The notes: generated from the sequence alone by a model not told the origin. A stretch of 64,000 nt of DNA from Clostridia bacterium (GCA_017524615.1 JAFXVJ010000013.1:49489-113488), one strand, 5' to 3'. Positions 8,801 to 18,509 are shown, counted from the stretch's first letter. Translations and numbers: made by a program.

Positions 8801-9831
8801 GCCTGCTCCTCCTGCATTCTTCTTTTCCTCAACTGCCCGCAGGCGCCTTCGATATCGTCGCCCATTTCCCTGCGGCGGGTGGCGGAAATGTGCCTGCCAT
8901 CCAATACCCGCAGAAAGGATTGAACCTGCGCTTCGCTGACCCCTTTCAGATTTCTTTCCTTCACGGTATTCAGCGGGATCAGGTTCACATGGCATTGCAT
9001 GCCCCGCAGCCGGTCGGCCAATTCCTCGGCATTGGCCTCGCTGGCATTCACACCGTCGATGAGCGCGTATTCCATCACCACGCGCCGGCCTGTCTTTTCA
9101 ATATAGTATCGGCAGGCATCCAGGGTTTCTGCGATGGTATAACGCTGGGCGATCGGCATAATCCGACGGCGGATCTCATCGTTGGGCGCGTGGAGGGACA
9201 GTGACAGCGTCACCGGCAGCCCCTCTTCCGCGAAGCGGCGCATTTGGGGCACCAGCCCGCAGGTACTGACGGAAATGTGCCGCAGACCCACATTCAATCC
9301 GTCCGGATGGGATACCAGATGCAGAAAACGCACCACCTGATCATAATTGTCCATGGGTTCTCCGCTGCCCATGAGCACAATGTTGTACACCCGTTCGTCG
9401 CCCAGTTCCCGATTGGCGCACTGCACCTGGCCCAGGATCTCCGCCGCGCTCAGGCTGCGGACACAGCCGTCCAGCGTGCTGGCGCAAAAACGGCAGCCCA
9501 TTTTGCAGCCCACCTGGGTGGATACGCACAGGGTGGCCCCGTAATGATACCGCATCAGCACCCCTTCGACGCAGTTGCCATCCGGCAGGGAGAAAAGATA
9601 CTTCACCGTGCCGTCCAGCCGGGACACCCGCTTTTCCCGGACGGACACCGGCTGGTCGATCCCATCCCGGGCCAGCTTTTCCCGCAGGTCCAGGGACAGA
9701 TTGGTCATCTCCCCAAACTGCGCCCCCCGGTGCAGCCAGGAAAACAATTGTCCTGCCCGGAAGGGCTTTTCCCCCATGTCGCTCATCGCCTGGCGCAATT
9801 CCTCGGGATACATTCCCATCCATTCCCGCAT
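8797..9831 (-). CDS. rlmN: 23S rRNA (adenine2503-C2)/tRNA methyltransferase
   Basis: Radical SAM enzyme that methylates C2 of A2503 in 23S rRNA and A37 in some tRNAs. The 344-residue product has the cluster motif Cys109-x3-Cys113-x2-Cys116, the MGSGEPMDNYD motif, and a C-terminal GAC whose cysteine is the second catalytic residue. The start at 9831 has GGAG 9 bases upstream. It lies 21 bases after rsmB in the same operon. Confidence 0.95.
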   Translation of the reverse strand: MREWMGMYPEELRQAMSDMGEKPFRAGQLFSWLHRGAQFGEMTNLSLDLREKLARDGIDQPVSVREKRVSRLDGTVKYLFSLPDGNCVEGVLMRYHYGATLCVSTQVGCKMGCRFCASTLDGCVRSLSAAEILGQVQCANRELGDERVYNIVLMGSGEPMDNYDQVVRFLHLVSHPDGLNVGLRHISVSTCGLVPQMRRFAEEGLPVTLSLSLHAPNDEIRRRIMPIAQRYTIAETLDACRYYIEKTGRRVVMEYALIDGVNASEANAEELADRLRGMQCHVNLIPLNTVKERNLKGVSEAQVQSFLRVLDGRHISATRRREMGDDIEGACGQLRKRRMQEEQA

Positions 9832-9852
9832 AATTGTATCTCCGTAACAGCC

Positions 9853-11430
9853 TTAACTGTTTCTGCGCAGCCGCGCGATGAAGAAGCCCTCCACGCCGTC
9901 GCGGTGCGGCAGCAATTGCAGGCCCAAATCGGTATACTGCGCCCGGAACCGTTCCGGGATGCCCTCCGGCAGCGGGATCAGGGAAAAATCCGGATGCGCG
10001 GACAGAAAGCGCCTGATCTGCTCTCCGTTTTCCTCCGGCAGCACGCTGCACGTGGAATACACCAGGGTGCCGCCGCGCTTGACATACTGACAGCAGGTAT
10101 TCAGCAGCTTTTCCTGAATCCCGGTCAGTTCCCTGACCGATTCCGGAGTGACCCGCAGCTTGATGTCGGGCTTATCGTCAATAACCCCCAGGCCGGAACA
10201 GGGCGCATCCAGAAGAACCGCGTCCATGGTGCCGGCCAGGTCTTCCTTGAATACGGCGGCGTCCCGCACCACGGGGCGTACGTTTTCCAGCCGCAGGCGC
10301 TTTGTCATGGCCCGGATGAGCGTCACCCGATGCTCATGCACATCCCAGGCGTACACCCGCCCCGTACCGGCCATGCTTTCCGCCAGATACGCTGTTTTTC
10401 CTCCCGGCGCCGCGCAGCAATCCAGCACCTGCATGCCCCGCTTCACATCCACCGCCTGGGCGGCCAGCATGCTGCTTTCCCCTTGTATGGAGAAATTTCC
10501 TTCGAAATAATCGGCGTCCCGGGCAATATCGGACGCCAGACGCACCCGGTAGGCATGCGGCGCCAGCCCCTTTTCCACTTCCCATACCTTTTTTTGCAGC
10601 AGCGCTTCAAACTGCGCGTCCGTCAGGCGGGCCAGATTGGGACGGATCACGGTGTAATGCGCTTCGCTGCGATAGGCGCAGATCTTTTCCGCTTCCTGTT
10701 CGCCATAAGCGGCTGTCAGCTTTTCCACAAGCCAAAGTGGAACGGAATACATGATGGAAAGGTAATGGGCGCCTTCGTCCCGCTGGGGCCATTTAATTTC
10801 ATCCTTGCCCCGGACCATGGAACGCATGACGGCGTTGGTCAGGCCGGTCAAGCCCTCCATTCCCGCGCCGCGCGTCAATTTCACCGCCTCATCCACAATG
10901 GCATTCGGCGGGATGCGGTCATGGAAAAGCAATTGACATGCGCTGATGCGCAGGATATCCCGCACGGTGGGCTCCAGGGCGTCGGCGTCCTTGAGGAAGA
11001 AAGACAGCGCATAATCGATGCGGATCAGGTTTTCAATGGTCGTATAAACGATGCTGGCGCAGAATCGCTTGTCCAGCTGGGTCAGATTGGCATTTTTCAG
11101 GCGTTCATCCAGGGACAGAGCGGCAAAGGCCTCTTTGTGAATCACATCCTGAAAGATTTCCAAAGCCACCTTCCGGGAAATGGAGGACGGCGCATTTGCA
11201 GCAGGACGAACGGCAGCGGGGCGCGGAGAAATCGGCCTTCCCGGCTTGACTCCGGTCTGTTTTTTTACAAAACGGCTGCCATTTCCGCTGACCGGACCGC
11301 GTTCCCGTCCCGATCCGCCGAAAGCGGGGCGCGGGCCGGCGTTTCGATCCGCGGGTTTACCGGAGCGTACGGGCTTTGGCCGCGCGTGGAAGGGAGCGCC
11401 GCTGTTTTTCTGTCGGTTGTCTTTATCCAT
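9853..11430 (-). CDS. rsmB: 16S rRNA (cytosine967-C5)-methyltransferase
   Basis: Methylates C967 of 16S rRNA using a cysteine nucleophile and S-adenosylmethionine. The 525 residues contain a NusB-like RNA-binding domain (about 82-215), then a Rossmann methyltransferase with LDCCAAPGGKT, the catalytic DAPCSGLG and the general motif YSTCS. Residues 1-80 are an Arg/Lys/Pro/Gly/Ser-rich, low-complexity tail not found in typical RsmB (about 430-450 residues) and probably disordered. The start overlaps the end of fmt by 8 bases. Confidence 0.94.
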   Translation of the reverse strand: MDKDNRQKNSGAPFHARPKPVRSGKPADRNAGPRPAFGGSGRERGPVSGNGSRFVKKQTGVKPGRPISPRPAAVRPAANAPSSISRKVALEIFQDVIHKEAFAALSLDERLKNANLTQLDKRFCASIVYTTIENLIRIDYALSFFLKDADALEPTVRDILRISACQLLFHDRIPPNAIVDEAVKLTRGAGMEGLTGLTNAVMRSMVRGKDEIKWPQRDEGAHYLSIMYSVPLWLVEKLTAAYGEQEAEKICAYRSEAHYTVIRPNLARLTDAQFEALLQKKVWEVEKGLAPHAYRVRLASDIARDADYFEGNFSIQGESSMLAAQAVDVKRGMQVLDCCAAPGGKTAYLAESMAGTGRVYAWDVHEHRVTLIRAMTKRLRLENVRPVVRDAAVFKEDLAGTMDAVLLDAPCSGLGVIDDKPDIKLRVTPESVRELTGIQEKLLNTCCQYVKRGGTLVYSTCSVLPEENGEQIRRFLSAHPDFSLIPLPEGIPERFRAQYTDLGLQLLPHRDGVEGFFIARLRRNS

Positions 11431-12370
11431 GCCGCTCCTCCTTCATTTCGCACCGCTGCCATGCAGCCGGATGTCCGCGCAGATAATCCACGGCCTGCAT
11501 ACGCTTGCCGCCCGGAGCCTGCAATTCAATAATCCGCACGGCGTTTTCTCCGGCGGCGATCACCAGCCCCCGCTTCGCATCGGAGGCGATGATGCTGCCC
11601 GGCGTCATGCCCGGATTTTCAGCCACTTCCGCCTTCCATACCTTCACCGTTTCTCCCTCGCCCCAAACAAAGCTGGTGCCGGGCCAGGGCGTCAGGCCGC
11701 GCACCAGGCACACGATCTTCTCGGCGGGCAGCCGCCAGTCGATATCCCCCATTTCCTTTTTCAGCATGGGATAATAGGTGGCTTCCGTTTCATCCTGCTT
11801 GATCCGGGGGCAATTGCCCGCTTCGATTCTCCGAATGGTTTCAATCAAAAGCTCCGCGCCGATGGGCGCCATACGGGCCGTCAATTCCTCCGCCGTTTCT
11901 CCTGGAAGAATCTCCACTTCTTTTTTCAGCAGAATATCGCCGGTGTCAAGGCCCCTGTCGGTCATCATGGTGGTGACGCCGGTGACGGTTTCGCCCTCGG
12001 CGATGGCCCAGTTGATGGGCGCAGAGCCGCGGTATTTGGGCAGCAAAGAGGAATGCACATTCACGGTGCCGATGGTGGGGATATCCAGGATTTCCTGGGA
12101 CAGGATCTGGCCAAAGGCTGCGGTTACACACAAATCGGGTTTGAGGGAGCGCAAATCCTCCACGCCGTCCACCCGTATTTTCAGCGGCTGAAATACCGGA
12201 ATGCCATAAGAAAGCGCGCATTCCTTCACCGGACTGGGCAGCATTTTGTTGCCACGGCCTTTAGGCCTGTCTGGCTGGGTGAATACACCCACCACGTTAT
12301 ATCCCGCTTCCTTCAGCGCCCGCAGGGAAGGAACGCCGAATTCCGGCGTGCCCAAGAATACCACCCGCAT
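11423..12370 (-). CDS. fmt: Methionyl-tRNA formyltransferase
   Basis: Formylates initiator Met-tRNA with 10-formyltetrahydrofolate. The 315 residues have the family start VVFLGTPEFGVPSL, the folate/catalytic motif VHSSLLPKYRGSAPI and TDRGLDTGDIL, followed by the C-terminal OB domain. TAATG overlap with def upstream and 8-base overlap with rsmB downstream indicate coupled translation. Confidence 0.96.
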   Translation of the reverse strand: MRVVFLGTPEFGVPSLRALKEAGYNVVGVFTQPDRPKGRGNKMLPSPVKECALSYGIPVFQPLKIRVDGVEDLRSLKPDLCVTAAFGQILSQEILDIPTIGTVNVHSSLLPKYRGSAPINWAIAEGETVTGVTTMMTDRGLDTGDILLKKEVEILPGETAEELTARMAPIGAELLIETIRRIEAGNCPRIKQDETEATYYPMLKKEMGDIDWRLPAEKIVCLVRGLTPWPGTSFVWGEGETVKVWKAEVAENPGMTPGSIIASDAKRGLVIAAGENAVRIIELQAPGGKRMQAVDYLRGHPAAWQRCEMKEERHG

Positions 12371-12843
12371 TACTGCGCCTCCTCATCGTCGTCAAAGATC
12401 TCATGATCCATCTTATCCACGTATATGATTCCGTCCAGGTGGTCGATTTCGTGGCACAGGGCCCGAGCCAGCAAATCCTCGCCGGTGATTTCAAACGGCT
12501 TGCCCTTCCGGTCCTGCGCGCGAACAGTGACCTTGCTGGGGCGCACCACATAGCCTCTCCGGCCCGGTACGCTCAGGCATCCTTCGCTGCCGGCCTGTTC
12601 TCCCTCGGCGGCAATGATTTCGGGGTTGATCAGCTCGATCAGGCCGTGTTCGTCCCCCACGTCGATCACCACCACCCGGCGGAGAATCCCCACCTGCGGC
12701 GCGGCCAGGCCCACGCCCTCCGCCTTTCTCATGGTCTCCGTCATATCCCGCAGCAAAAGCCACAGCCGCAGATCAAATTTCTGCATGGGCTTACTGGTTT
12801 TCCGCAGGGTTTCGTCGCCTAACTTCAGAATTTTTCGCACCAT
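12370..12843 (-). CDS. def: Peptide deformylase
   Basis: Removes the formyl group from nascent proteins. All three motifs of the metalloenzyme are present in 157 residues: GVGLAAPQVG, EGCLSVPG and HEIDHLDG, whose Cys and two His bind the metal. AGGAG precedes the ATG. Paired with fmt, which adds the group it removes. Confidence 0.97.
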   Translation of the reverse strand: MVRKILKLGDETLRKTSKPMQKFDLRLWLLLRDMTETMRKAEGVGLAAPQVGILRRVVVIDVGDEHGLIELINPEIIAAEGEQAGSEGCLSVPGRRGYVVRPSKVTVRAQDRKGKPFEITGEDLLARALCHEIDHLDGIIYVDKMDHEIFDDDEEAQ

Positions 12844-12858
12844 ATTGTTTTCACGCTC

Positions 12859-15081
12859 CTATGCAAGCGACGCGGGATTGATTTCCAGCTGCACCCGCGC
12901 CGGGTATTCCCCGCCGGCCATTTCCTGAAGCCGGGCCAGGATTTTTTCTGTGTCCGGATGATTCAGCAGCTTCATCAGCACATGCGCCCGCGCCCGATCC
13001 TGAATGCGGCTGATGGGCGCGTCATCCGACCGGATAAATAAAATGCGCCGGTACAGGGGCGTGCCTGAGAACTCCCGGATCACCTGTTCGCGCAGATTTT
13101 CCGCCGTTTTCCGGGCTGCTTCCATTTCCTTGGCGTCGCAAAGGAAACGGACGATCATGGTAAAGGGCGGGTACAAATCGCTTTTCCTGCGCTCGAATTC
13201 CCGATTGAAAAAAGCCCTGTAATCCTGCGTCGCCGCGCCGGCGATGGCGTAATGATCCGGCTGATAGGTCTGGATCACCACTTCCCCGGGATCCTCGCCC
13301 CGTCCTGCCCGGCCCGCCACCTGCACCAGCAGCTGGAAGGTGCGTTCAGGCGCCCGGTAATCAGGAAAATTCAGCGTCAGATCCGCCATCACCGCCCCCA
13401 CCAGCGTCACCTGGGGAAAATCCAGCCCCTTGGCGATCATCTGGGTGCCCAGCAGGATCTGCGCCTGGCGGGCGCGGAAACGATCCACCAGTTCAAAATG
13501 GGCGTTCTTCCCGGCGGTCGTGTCCATATCCATCCGGATCACGCCGACGCCCGGAAAACGTCGGTTCAGTTCCTCCTGTACCTTCTGGGTGCCTGTGCCC
13601 ATGGGCCGAATGTAGGGGCTTTGGCAGGCGGGGCACAGGGAGGGCATGGGACGGATTTCGCCGCAGTAGTGGCAGCGCAGGGTATGATCCACGCTGTGGT
13701 AGGTCATGGATACATCGCACCGGCTGCATTTGATGGTTTCGCCGCATTTGCGGCAGTTCACCGAGCTGGCATAGCCCCGCCGATTGATAAACAGCATGGC
13801 CTGATGGCCGTCCGCAATGCACGTTTCCAGCCTTTGCTGCAAAAGCGATGAAAACATGCTGTGGTTGCCGCGGCGCAGCTCCTCGCGCATATCCACCAAG
13901 TGGATGCGGGGCAAAGGGCGGCTCATCACCCGGTGGGGCATTTCGATCAGCATGTAATCTCCCCGCCTGGTCATGGCGTAGGAATAAATGCTCGGCGTGG
14001 CGCTGGCCAGCAGCACGGCTGCGCCCTCCCTTTTTCCCCGCGAAACGGCGATTTCCCGTGCGTCGTACTGGGGAAAGCGTTCGGACAGGTAGGTCTGCTC
14101 GTGCTCCTCATCCACGATCAGCACGCCCAGGTTTTCCACCGGCGCGAATACGGCGGACCGGGCGCCGATGACGATTCGGGCCTGTCCCAGCCGGATCCTG
14201 CGCCACTCGTCATACCTTTCTCCCGGGCTGAGCCGGGAATGGAGCACCGCCATGTTGTCCCCGAAGCGGGAGCGGAACCAATTGATCATCTGCGGCGTCA
14301 GCACGATTTCGGGGACCAGGATGATGGCCCCCTTGCCCATTTTCAGCGCTTCCCGCACCAGGCGAATATAGACTTCGGTCTTTCCGGACCCGGTTACACC
14401 GTGGAGCAGAAAGGGCTTTCCCGGTTTTTTCAGCGCCGGGATCAGTTCGGCCAGTGCTTCCCGCTGTTCGTCCGTCAATTCAGGATCCGGCGGGGCATCC
14501 ATATGCCCGTAATAAGGCGACCGGAGGGCCTCCTTTTCAATCACCGCCGCCATATCCCTTTCCACCAGGTAATTCAGCGGTGTGCGCACGTCCCGGATCA
14601 TTTCCTTCAACTCATCCAGGGGATGATCCCGGCCGTCCGACAGAAGGGTGATCAGCAGCTTGCGCTTGCTGGCTCTGCCCTGTTGTGAAATGGCTTCGTC
14701 CACCCGCTCCGGCGGGATCAGCAGCCGGACATAGGGCTGGGTTTTGATTTTGACCCGTCCTCCCCGCATTTCCGCCGGCAGCATCAGGCGCAGCGCCTCG
14801 CACAAAGGGCAGTGCGTTTTGCTCTTGATTTCAAAGGCCAAATCCATCAGCGGGGGCAGAAGCGCCGGATATTCCTCCAGGGCAGATAAAACGGGCTTGA
14901 TTTTGCTCGCATCATAGCCCGCCTGCTTCTTGAGGCGGATCACGAAGCCTTCCTTTTCCCTGGGCCCGAACGGCACCCGCACCCGCGTGCCGGGCCGCAA
15001 TGCCATTCCGTCCGGCACTTCATAGGTGAATACGCGGTCCACCTGCTCCGAAGCGATATCCATGATGATTTCCGCGTACAC
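12859..15081 (-). CDS. priA: Primosomal replication-restart helicase PriA
   Basis: 3'-5' superfamily 2 helicase that reloads the replisome at stalled forks. The 740-residue protein starts with GTG at 15081 behind AAGGAGG. It has the N-terminal DNA-binding domain, Walker A GVTGSGKTE near residue 229, DEEH near 322, and a zinc-binding insertion with paired CxxC motifs (CRKC, CSRC, CHYC, CPAC) at about 440-487, then GTGTQKVQEEL. Lies 15 bases before def and after coaBC as in other Firmicutes. Confidence 0.96.
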   Translation of the reverse strand: MYAEIIMDIASEQVDRVFTYEVPDGMALRPGTRVRVPFGPREKEGFVIRLKKQAGYDASKIKPVLSALEEYPALLPPLMDLAFEIKSKTHCPLCEALRLMLPAEMRGGRVKIKTQPYVRLLIPPERVDEAISQQGRASKRKLLITLLSDGRDHPLDELKEMIRDVRTPLNYLVERDMAAVIEKEALRSPYYGHMDAPPDPELTDEQREALAELIPALKKPGKPFLLHGVTGSGKTEVYIRLVREALKMGKGAIILVPEIVLTPQMINWFRSRFGDNMAVLHSRLSPGERYDEWRRIRLGQARIVIGARSAVFAPVENLGVLIVDEEHEQTYLSERFPQYDAREIAVSRGKREGAAVLLASATPSIYSYAMTRRGDYMLIEMPHRVMSRPLPRIHLVDMREELRRGNHSMFSSLLQQRLETCIADGHQAMLFINRRGYASSVNCRKCGETIKCSRCDVSMTYHSVDHTLRCHYCGEIRPMPSLCPACQSPYIRPMGTGTQKVQEELNRRFPGVGVIRMDMDTTAGKNAHFELVDRFRARQAQILLGTQMIAKGLDFPQVTLVGAVMADLTLNFPDYRAPERTFQLLVQVAGRAGRGEDPGEVVIQTYQPDHYAIAGAATQDYRAFFNREFERRKSDLYPPFTMIVRFLCDAKEMEAARKTAENLREQVIREFSGTPLYRRILFIRSDDAPISRIQDRARAHVLMKLLNHPDTEKILARLQEMAGGEYPARVQLEINPASLA

Positions 15082-15096
15082 CGGTTTCCTCCTTAA

Positions 15097-16296
15097 TCAG
15101 CCCCGCAGCTTCATCACCCGATCCAGCAGCGCCTCGGCCACCCGGCGCTTGGGCATGCAGGGCAGGGTTTCCATGCCGTCCTTCGTCAGGAAGGTGACAA
15201 TATTGGTGTCCACGTCAAAGCCCGCGCCGGGCGCGGTGACGTCGTTGGCCACGATCATATCCAGGTTTTTCTTTTTCAGCTTGCCCTGCGCGTTTTTCGT
15301 CACATCGTCCGTTTCGGCGGCGAAGCCTACCAGGATCTGTCCCGGGCGCTTCAATTGCCCCACCACGGCGGCCACGTCGGGCGTCTGCTTCATTTCGACG
15401 ACGAGATTGCCGTCGCCCTGTTTTTTGATTTTCCGGTCCGATACCCGCGCCGGGGTGAAATCCGCCGGAGCCGCCGCCTGAATCACCACATCCGCATGGG
15501 CGCACCGGGCGGTCATGGCGTCGTAGAGATCCTGGGTGGACAGGATATCCATCCGCTCCACGCCCTCCGGAACGGGCAGGACGGTGGGTCCCGAGACCAG
15601 CGTCACTTCCGCGCCTCGCTGCCGGGCTTCCTCCGCGATGGCATAGCCCATCTTGCCGCTGGAACGGTTGGTGATGTAGCGCACGGGATCCAGCATTTCT
15701 CTGGTGGGCCCGGCTGTGACCAGCACGCGCAGGCCCTTGAGATCCTGCCGGGGCGACGCCAGCGCGTCAATGGCCTCAAAAATCTGCGCCGGTTCGCTCA
15801 TGCGGCCTGAGCCGGTATCGCCGCAGGCAAGATAGCCGCCCTCCGGCCCGATGAAGCGCACGCCGCGCTTTTTCAGCGTTTCCACGTTTTCCCGGGTCGC
15901 GACGTTGTCCCACATGCCGGTATTCATGGCGGGAGCCAGCAGGATGGAGGCGCGGGTGGCCAGCACGGTGGTGGACAGCATATCGTCGGCAATCCCGTGG
16001 GCCATCTTGGCCAGGATGTTGGCAGTGGCCGGCGCGATGACAAACACATCCGCGCACTTAGCCAGGGCGATGTGCTCCACTTCCCAGGTGTCCGGCCGGA
16101 CAAAGGTGTCCGTTACCACCGGATGATTGGAAAGGGTCTCAAAGGTCAGAGGCGCGACAAACTGGCAGGCGTTTTTCGTCATAATGACGTGCACCTGCGC
16201 CCCGGCCTTGCGCAGCCGGGAGGTCAGTTCGCAGGCTTTATATGCCGCGATGCCCCCCGTCACCCCCAGCACCACGTTTTTTCCTTCCAGCGGCAT
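15097..16296 (-). CDS. coaBC: Phosphopantothenoylcysteine decarboxylase / phosphopantothenate-cysteine ligase
   Basis: Bifunctional enzyme for two successive steps of coenzyme A synthesis. The N-terminal flavoprotein CoaC half (about 1-185) has GVTGGIAAYK, APATANILAK, the substrate motif APAMNTGMW, and the catalytic Cys near 157 in GGYLACGD. The C-terminal CoaB half begins around 190 and carries TAGPTRE and NRSSGKMG. At 399 residues the fusion is of normal length. Confidence 0.96.
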   Translation of the reverse strand: MPLEGKNVVLGVTGGIAAYKACELTSRLRKAGAQVHVIMTKNACQFVAPLTFETLSNHPVVTDTFVRPDTWEVEHIALAKCADVFVIAPATANILAKMAHGIADDMLSTTVLATRASILLAPAMNTGMWDNVATRENVETLKKRGVRFIGPEGGYLACGDTGSGRMSEPAQIFEAIDALASPRQDLKGLRVLVTAGPTREMLDPVRYITNRSSGKMGYAIAEEARQRGAEVTLVSGPTVLPVPEGVERMDILSTQDLYDAMTARCAHADVVIQAAAPADFTPARVSDRKIKKQGDGNLVVEMKQTPDVAAVVGQLKRPGQILVGFAAETDDVTKNAQGKLKKKNLDMIVANDVTAPGAGFDVDTNIVTFLTKDGMETLPCMPKRRVAEALLDRVMKLRG

Positions 16297-16302
16297 GGTA
16301 CA

Positions 16303-16518
16303 TTATACCTCTTCGTCTTCCAGGTTGCGGCGATAGGCCAGCAACCCCCGGTTGATTTCATCCACAGCGATGGAGACGGGCTTCATATCCTTGGGGTCGA
16401 TCAGGGGCTGAGCGCCGCCCACCAGTTCGCGGGCGCGCTTGGCGCTTTCCACCACCAGGGTATAACGGCAATCCACCTTTTCGCACAGTTCGTCAATGGC
16501 AGGCTTGTTGACAGGCAT
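16303..16518 (-). CDS. rpoZ: DNA-directed RNA polymerase omega subunit
   Basis: Small RNA polymerase subunit that helps fold and hold beta-prime. The 71 residues include the conserved CRYTLVVESAKRAREL and a helix ending in AVDEINRGLL. AGGAGGAAAGC precedes the ATG. Located between gmk and coaBC as in Bacillus. Confidence 0.94.
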   Translation of the reverse strand: MPVNKPAIDELCEKVDCRYTLVVESAKRARELVGGAQPLIDPKDMKPVSIAVDEINRGLLAYRRNLEDEEV

Positions 16519-16536
16519 TTTTGCTTTCCTCCTCTA

Positions 16537-17136
16537 TCATTCAACCACGGGAAAATACCGGGTTGTGCGCTGTTTTTCCGCGGTAATGATGGCGGACAGC
16601 TGGTGATAGGCCAGATCCAGATCATCATTCACCACGGCATACTGATACAATTGCATTTGCTCGATCTCCCCCCGGGCATTGCCCAGGCGGCGCTCGATTT
16701 CCCTGGGATCATCGGTGTTGCGGGTGTGCAGGCGCACGCGCAGTTCCTTATAGGAAGGCGGCAGGATAAACACGCTGACGCAGTCCGGCCGCTGGCGCAT
16801 CACTTCCTTCGCGCCCTGGGGATCGATATCCAGCAGCACGTTCACGCCCATTTCCATCATCCGGTCCACCTGCGATTTCAGGGTGCCGTAGCGGTGGCCA
16901 TGCACGGTGGCATGCTCCAGGAACGCGTCTTTGGCCAGCAAATCGTCATATTCCTGTTCGCTGACAAAGAAATAATGCACGCCCTCGATTTCCCCTTCCC
17001 TGGGTGCCCGGGTGGTGGCGCTGACAGAAAAGGAAAGGCTGGGATCATCGTTCAGCAGTCTGCTGCACAGGGTGCCCTTTCCGGTGCCCGATGGCCCGGA
17101 AATCACCACCAGCATGCCCTTTCTTTCTTCCCGCAT
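16537..17136 (-). CDS. gmk: Guanylate kinase
   Basis: Phosphorylates GMP to GDP. The 199 residues have the P-loop SGPSGTGKGT, the GMP-binding SVSATTRAPREGE and GVHYFFVS, and LDIDPQGA. The start could also be the internal ATG seven codons later (MLVVISG); both have a purine-rich site upstream. Eighteen bases separate it from rpoZ. Confidence 0.96.
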   Translation of the reverse strand: MREERKGMLVVISGPSGTGKGTLCSRLLNDDPSLSFSVSATTRAPREGEIEGVHYFFVSEQEYDDLLAKDAFLEHATVHGHRYGTLKSQVDRMMEMGVNVLLDIDPQGAKEVMRQRPDCVSVFILPPSYKELRVRLHTRNTDDPREIERRLGNARGEIEQMQLYQYAVVNDDLDLAYHQLSAIITAEKQRTTRYFPVVE

Positions 17137-17169
17137 CGTGCGTATCCCCTCTTTCTTCTGTGATCGGCC

Positions 17170-17409
17170 TTATGCGTCGCTCTGCAGCCGGCCGGCGATG
17201 GTTTCCGGCTGCACGGCGGAGAGCACCACGTGGCCCGTATCCATCATCAGCACGGCCCGGGTGCGCCGTCCGGCGGTTGCGTCCACCAGGTGGTTGCCGT
17301 CCCGCGCTTCCTGGATCATGCGCTTGACCGGCGCGGAATCCGGCGCAATCACCGCCACGATCCTTTCCGCCGACACCATATTGCCAAAGCCTACATTCAA
17401 CAGCTTCAT
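17170..17409 (-). CDS. remA: RemA-family regulator (DUF370)
   Basis: A 79-residue DNA-binding protein of the RemA family, which in Bacillus subtilis activates biofilm-matrix genes. The sequence follows the family closely: [15 protein letters not shown], a central [24 protein letters not shown], and [13 protein letters not shown]. It sits six bases downstream of yicC and upstream of gmk, the standard position. The target genes in this organism are unknown. Confidence 0.93.
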   Translation of the reverse strand: MKLLNVGFGNMVSAERIVAVIAPDSAPVKRMIQEARDGNHLVDATAGRRTRAVLMMDTGHVVLSAVQPETIAGRLQSDA

Positions 17410-17415
17410 GGCTCG

Positions 17416-18300
17416 TCACTCCACATTCTGTACCTGCTCGCGCAGCTTTTCGATCTCGCTCTTGGCGGCCACTACCCAGCGGGTGATATCCGCATCGGAG
17501 GCCTTGGAGCCGATGGTATTCACTTCGCGGTTCAGTTCCTGGGTCAAAAAGTCCAGGCGGCGTCCGGTTTCCCCTTCCGCTCCGATGGCGTCCCGCATTT
17601 GACCGATATGGGACTGCAGCCTGGCCAGCTCCTCGTCAATGGCGCATTTATCGGCCATCAGAGCCACCTCCTGCGCCATGCGCTGCGGATCCAGCTCCTG
17701 CGCGCCCAATTCGGCGATGCGCGCCTTCAGCTTTTCCTGATACAGCTTCGGCACCCGGGGCGCTAAAGCGGCGATTTCCTCGCGAATGCGGGCCACCTCA
17801 TCCAGATGTACGGTCAGATCGGTGCAAAGGGCGGCTCCTTCCTTCTCCCGCATCAGGATCATATCGGCCAGGGCTTCGGACAGCGTATCCGTCAGCAGCG
17901 CCAGCACCGCATCCTGATCTTCCTCCTTGACGGTCACCTGCAGCACGTCTGGCTGCTGGATGATCCACGCCACATCCTCGTCCCGGATGGAGGAGCGCTC
18001 TTTTCTCGCGATCTGCCGCGCGTTCAGCAGCGCTTCCCGGTACTGCAGCAGCAGCCCGTCATCCAAACGCACTTCTTTGGCGTCCTCACGCAGGTTCAGG
18101 TAGGTCACATTGACATCCACATGGCCCCTTCGCAGCGCGGCGCCGATCTGCCGGCGCACCGCATCCTCCGCAAAAGACAGGGCCCTGGGCAGCCGGCAGG
18201 AAATATCCAAAAAGCGATGATTGACCGATTTCAGTTCCACCGTCATTTCCCGTCCGTCCCGGCTCATCTGCCGCCGGCCGTAGCCCGTCATGCTCCGCAT
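17416..18300 (-). CDS. yicC: YicC/YloC family endoribonuclease
   Basis: First gene of the long minus-strand operon. Start 18300 (MRSMTGYGR) is preceded by AGGAGGG; the frame opens 24 bases earlier. The 294 residues show the family N-terminus SMTGYGR, ELKSVNHRFLDISCRLP, and the C-terminal block GRRLDFLTQELNREVNTIGSKA. Members of this family cleave RNA and affect stationary-phase fitness. Family assignment is sure. Confidence 0.94.
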   Translation of the reverse strand: MRSMTGYGRRQMSRDGREMTVELKSVNHRFLDISCRLPRALSFAEDAVRRQIGAALRRGHVDVNVTYLNLREDAKEVRLDDGLLLQYREALLNARQIARKERSSIRDEDVAWIIQQPDVLQVTVKEEDQDAVLALLTDTLSEALADMILMREKEGAALCTDLTVHLDEVARIREEIAALAPRVPKLYQEKLKARIAELGAQELDPQRMAQEVALMADKCAIDEELARLQSHIGQMRDAIGAEGETGRRLDFLTQELNREVNTIGSKASDADITRWVVAAKSEIEKLREQVQNVE

Positions 18301-18327
18301 GGACACACTCCCTCCTTTTATCATATG

Positions 18328-18356
18328 ATTATATCACATTTTCCCGGAAGCTGGAA
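18328..18356 (-). promoter_or_regulatory. Promoter of the yicC-remA-gmk...rsmA operon
   Basis: Minus strand TATAAT at 18328-18333 preceded by TGTGA (extended -10), with a weak -35 TTCCAG at 18351-18356, 17 bases away. The start site would be only about 20 bases before the yicC ATG. Confidence 0.7.
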
Positions 18357-18418
18357 GGGCTATTTTTCCGTTTTCGCAGCCATTTCGGATATTTTGGCCG
18401 GATTTGAGGAATTTGAAA

Positions 18419-18468
18419 GGGAACCGTCCGCCGGATTCGTGTCATTTTCCGGCTGTCGGTTCCCTTTT
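18419..18468. terminator. Hairpin between the MATE gene and yicC
   Basis: GGGAACCG (18419-18426) pairs with CGGTTCCC (18457-18464), with an inner CCGG pair. The plus strand continues TTTTCT, the minus strand TTTC. It probably ends the MATE transcript before the yicC promoter. Confidence 0.6.
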
Positions 18469-18509
18469 CTGCAAACCATTGGGATGATTGAAACTGTGAA
18501 CAGAGCATG

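Noticed and set aside
9244-11532. 762-codon open frame opposite rlmN and rsmB
   Set aside because: Antisense to two certain genes, no recognisable motif; the His/Gln-rich composition is typical of shadow translation.
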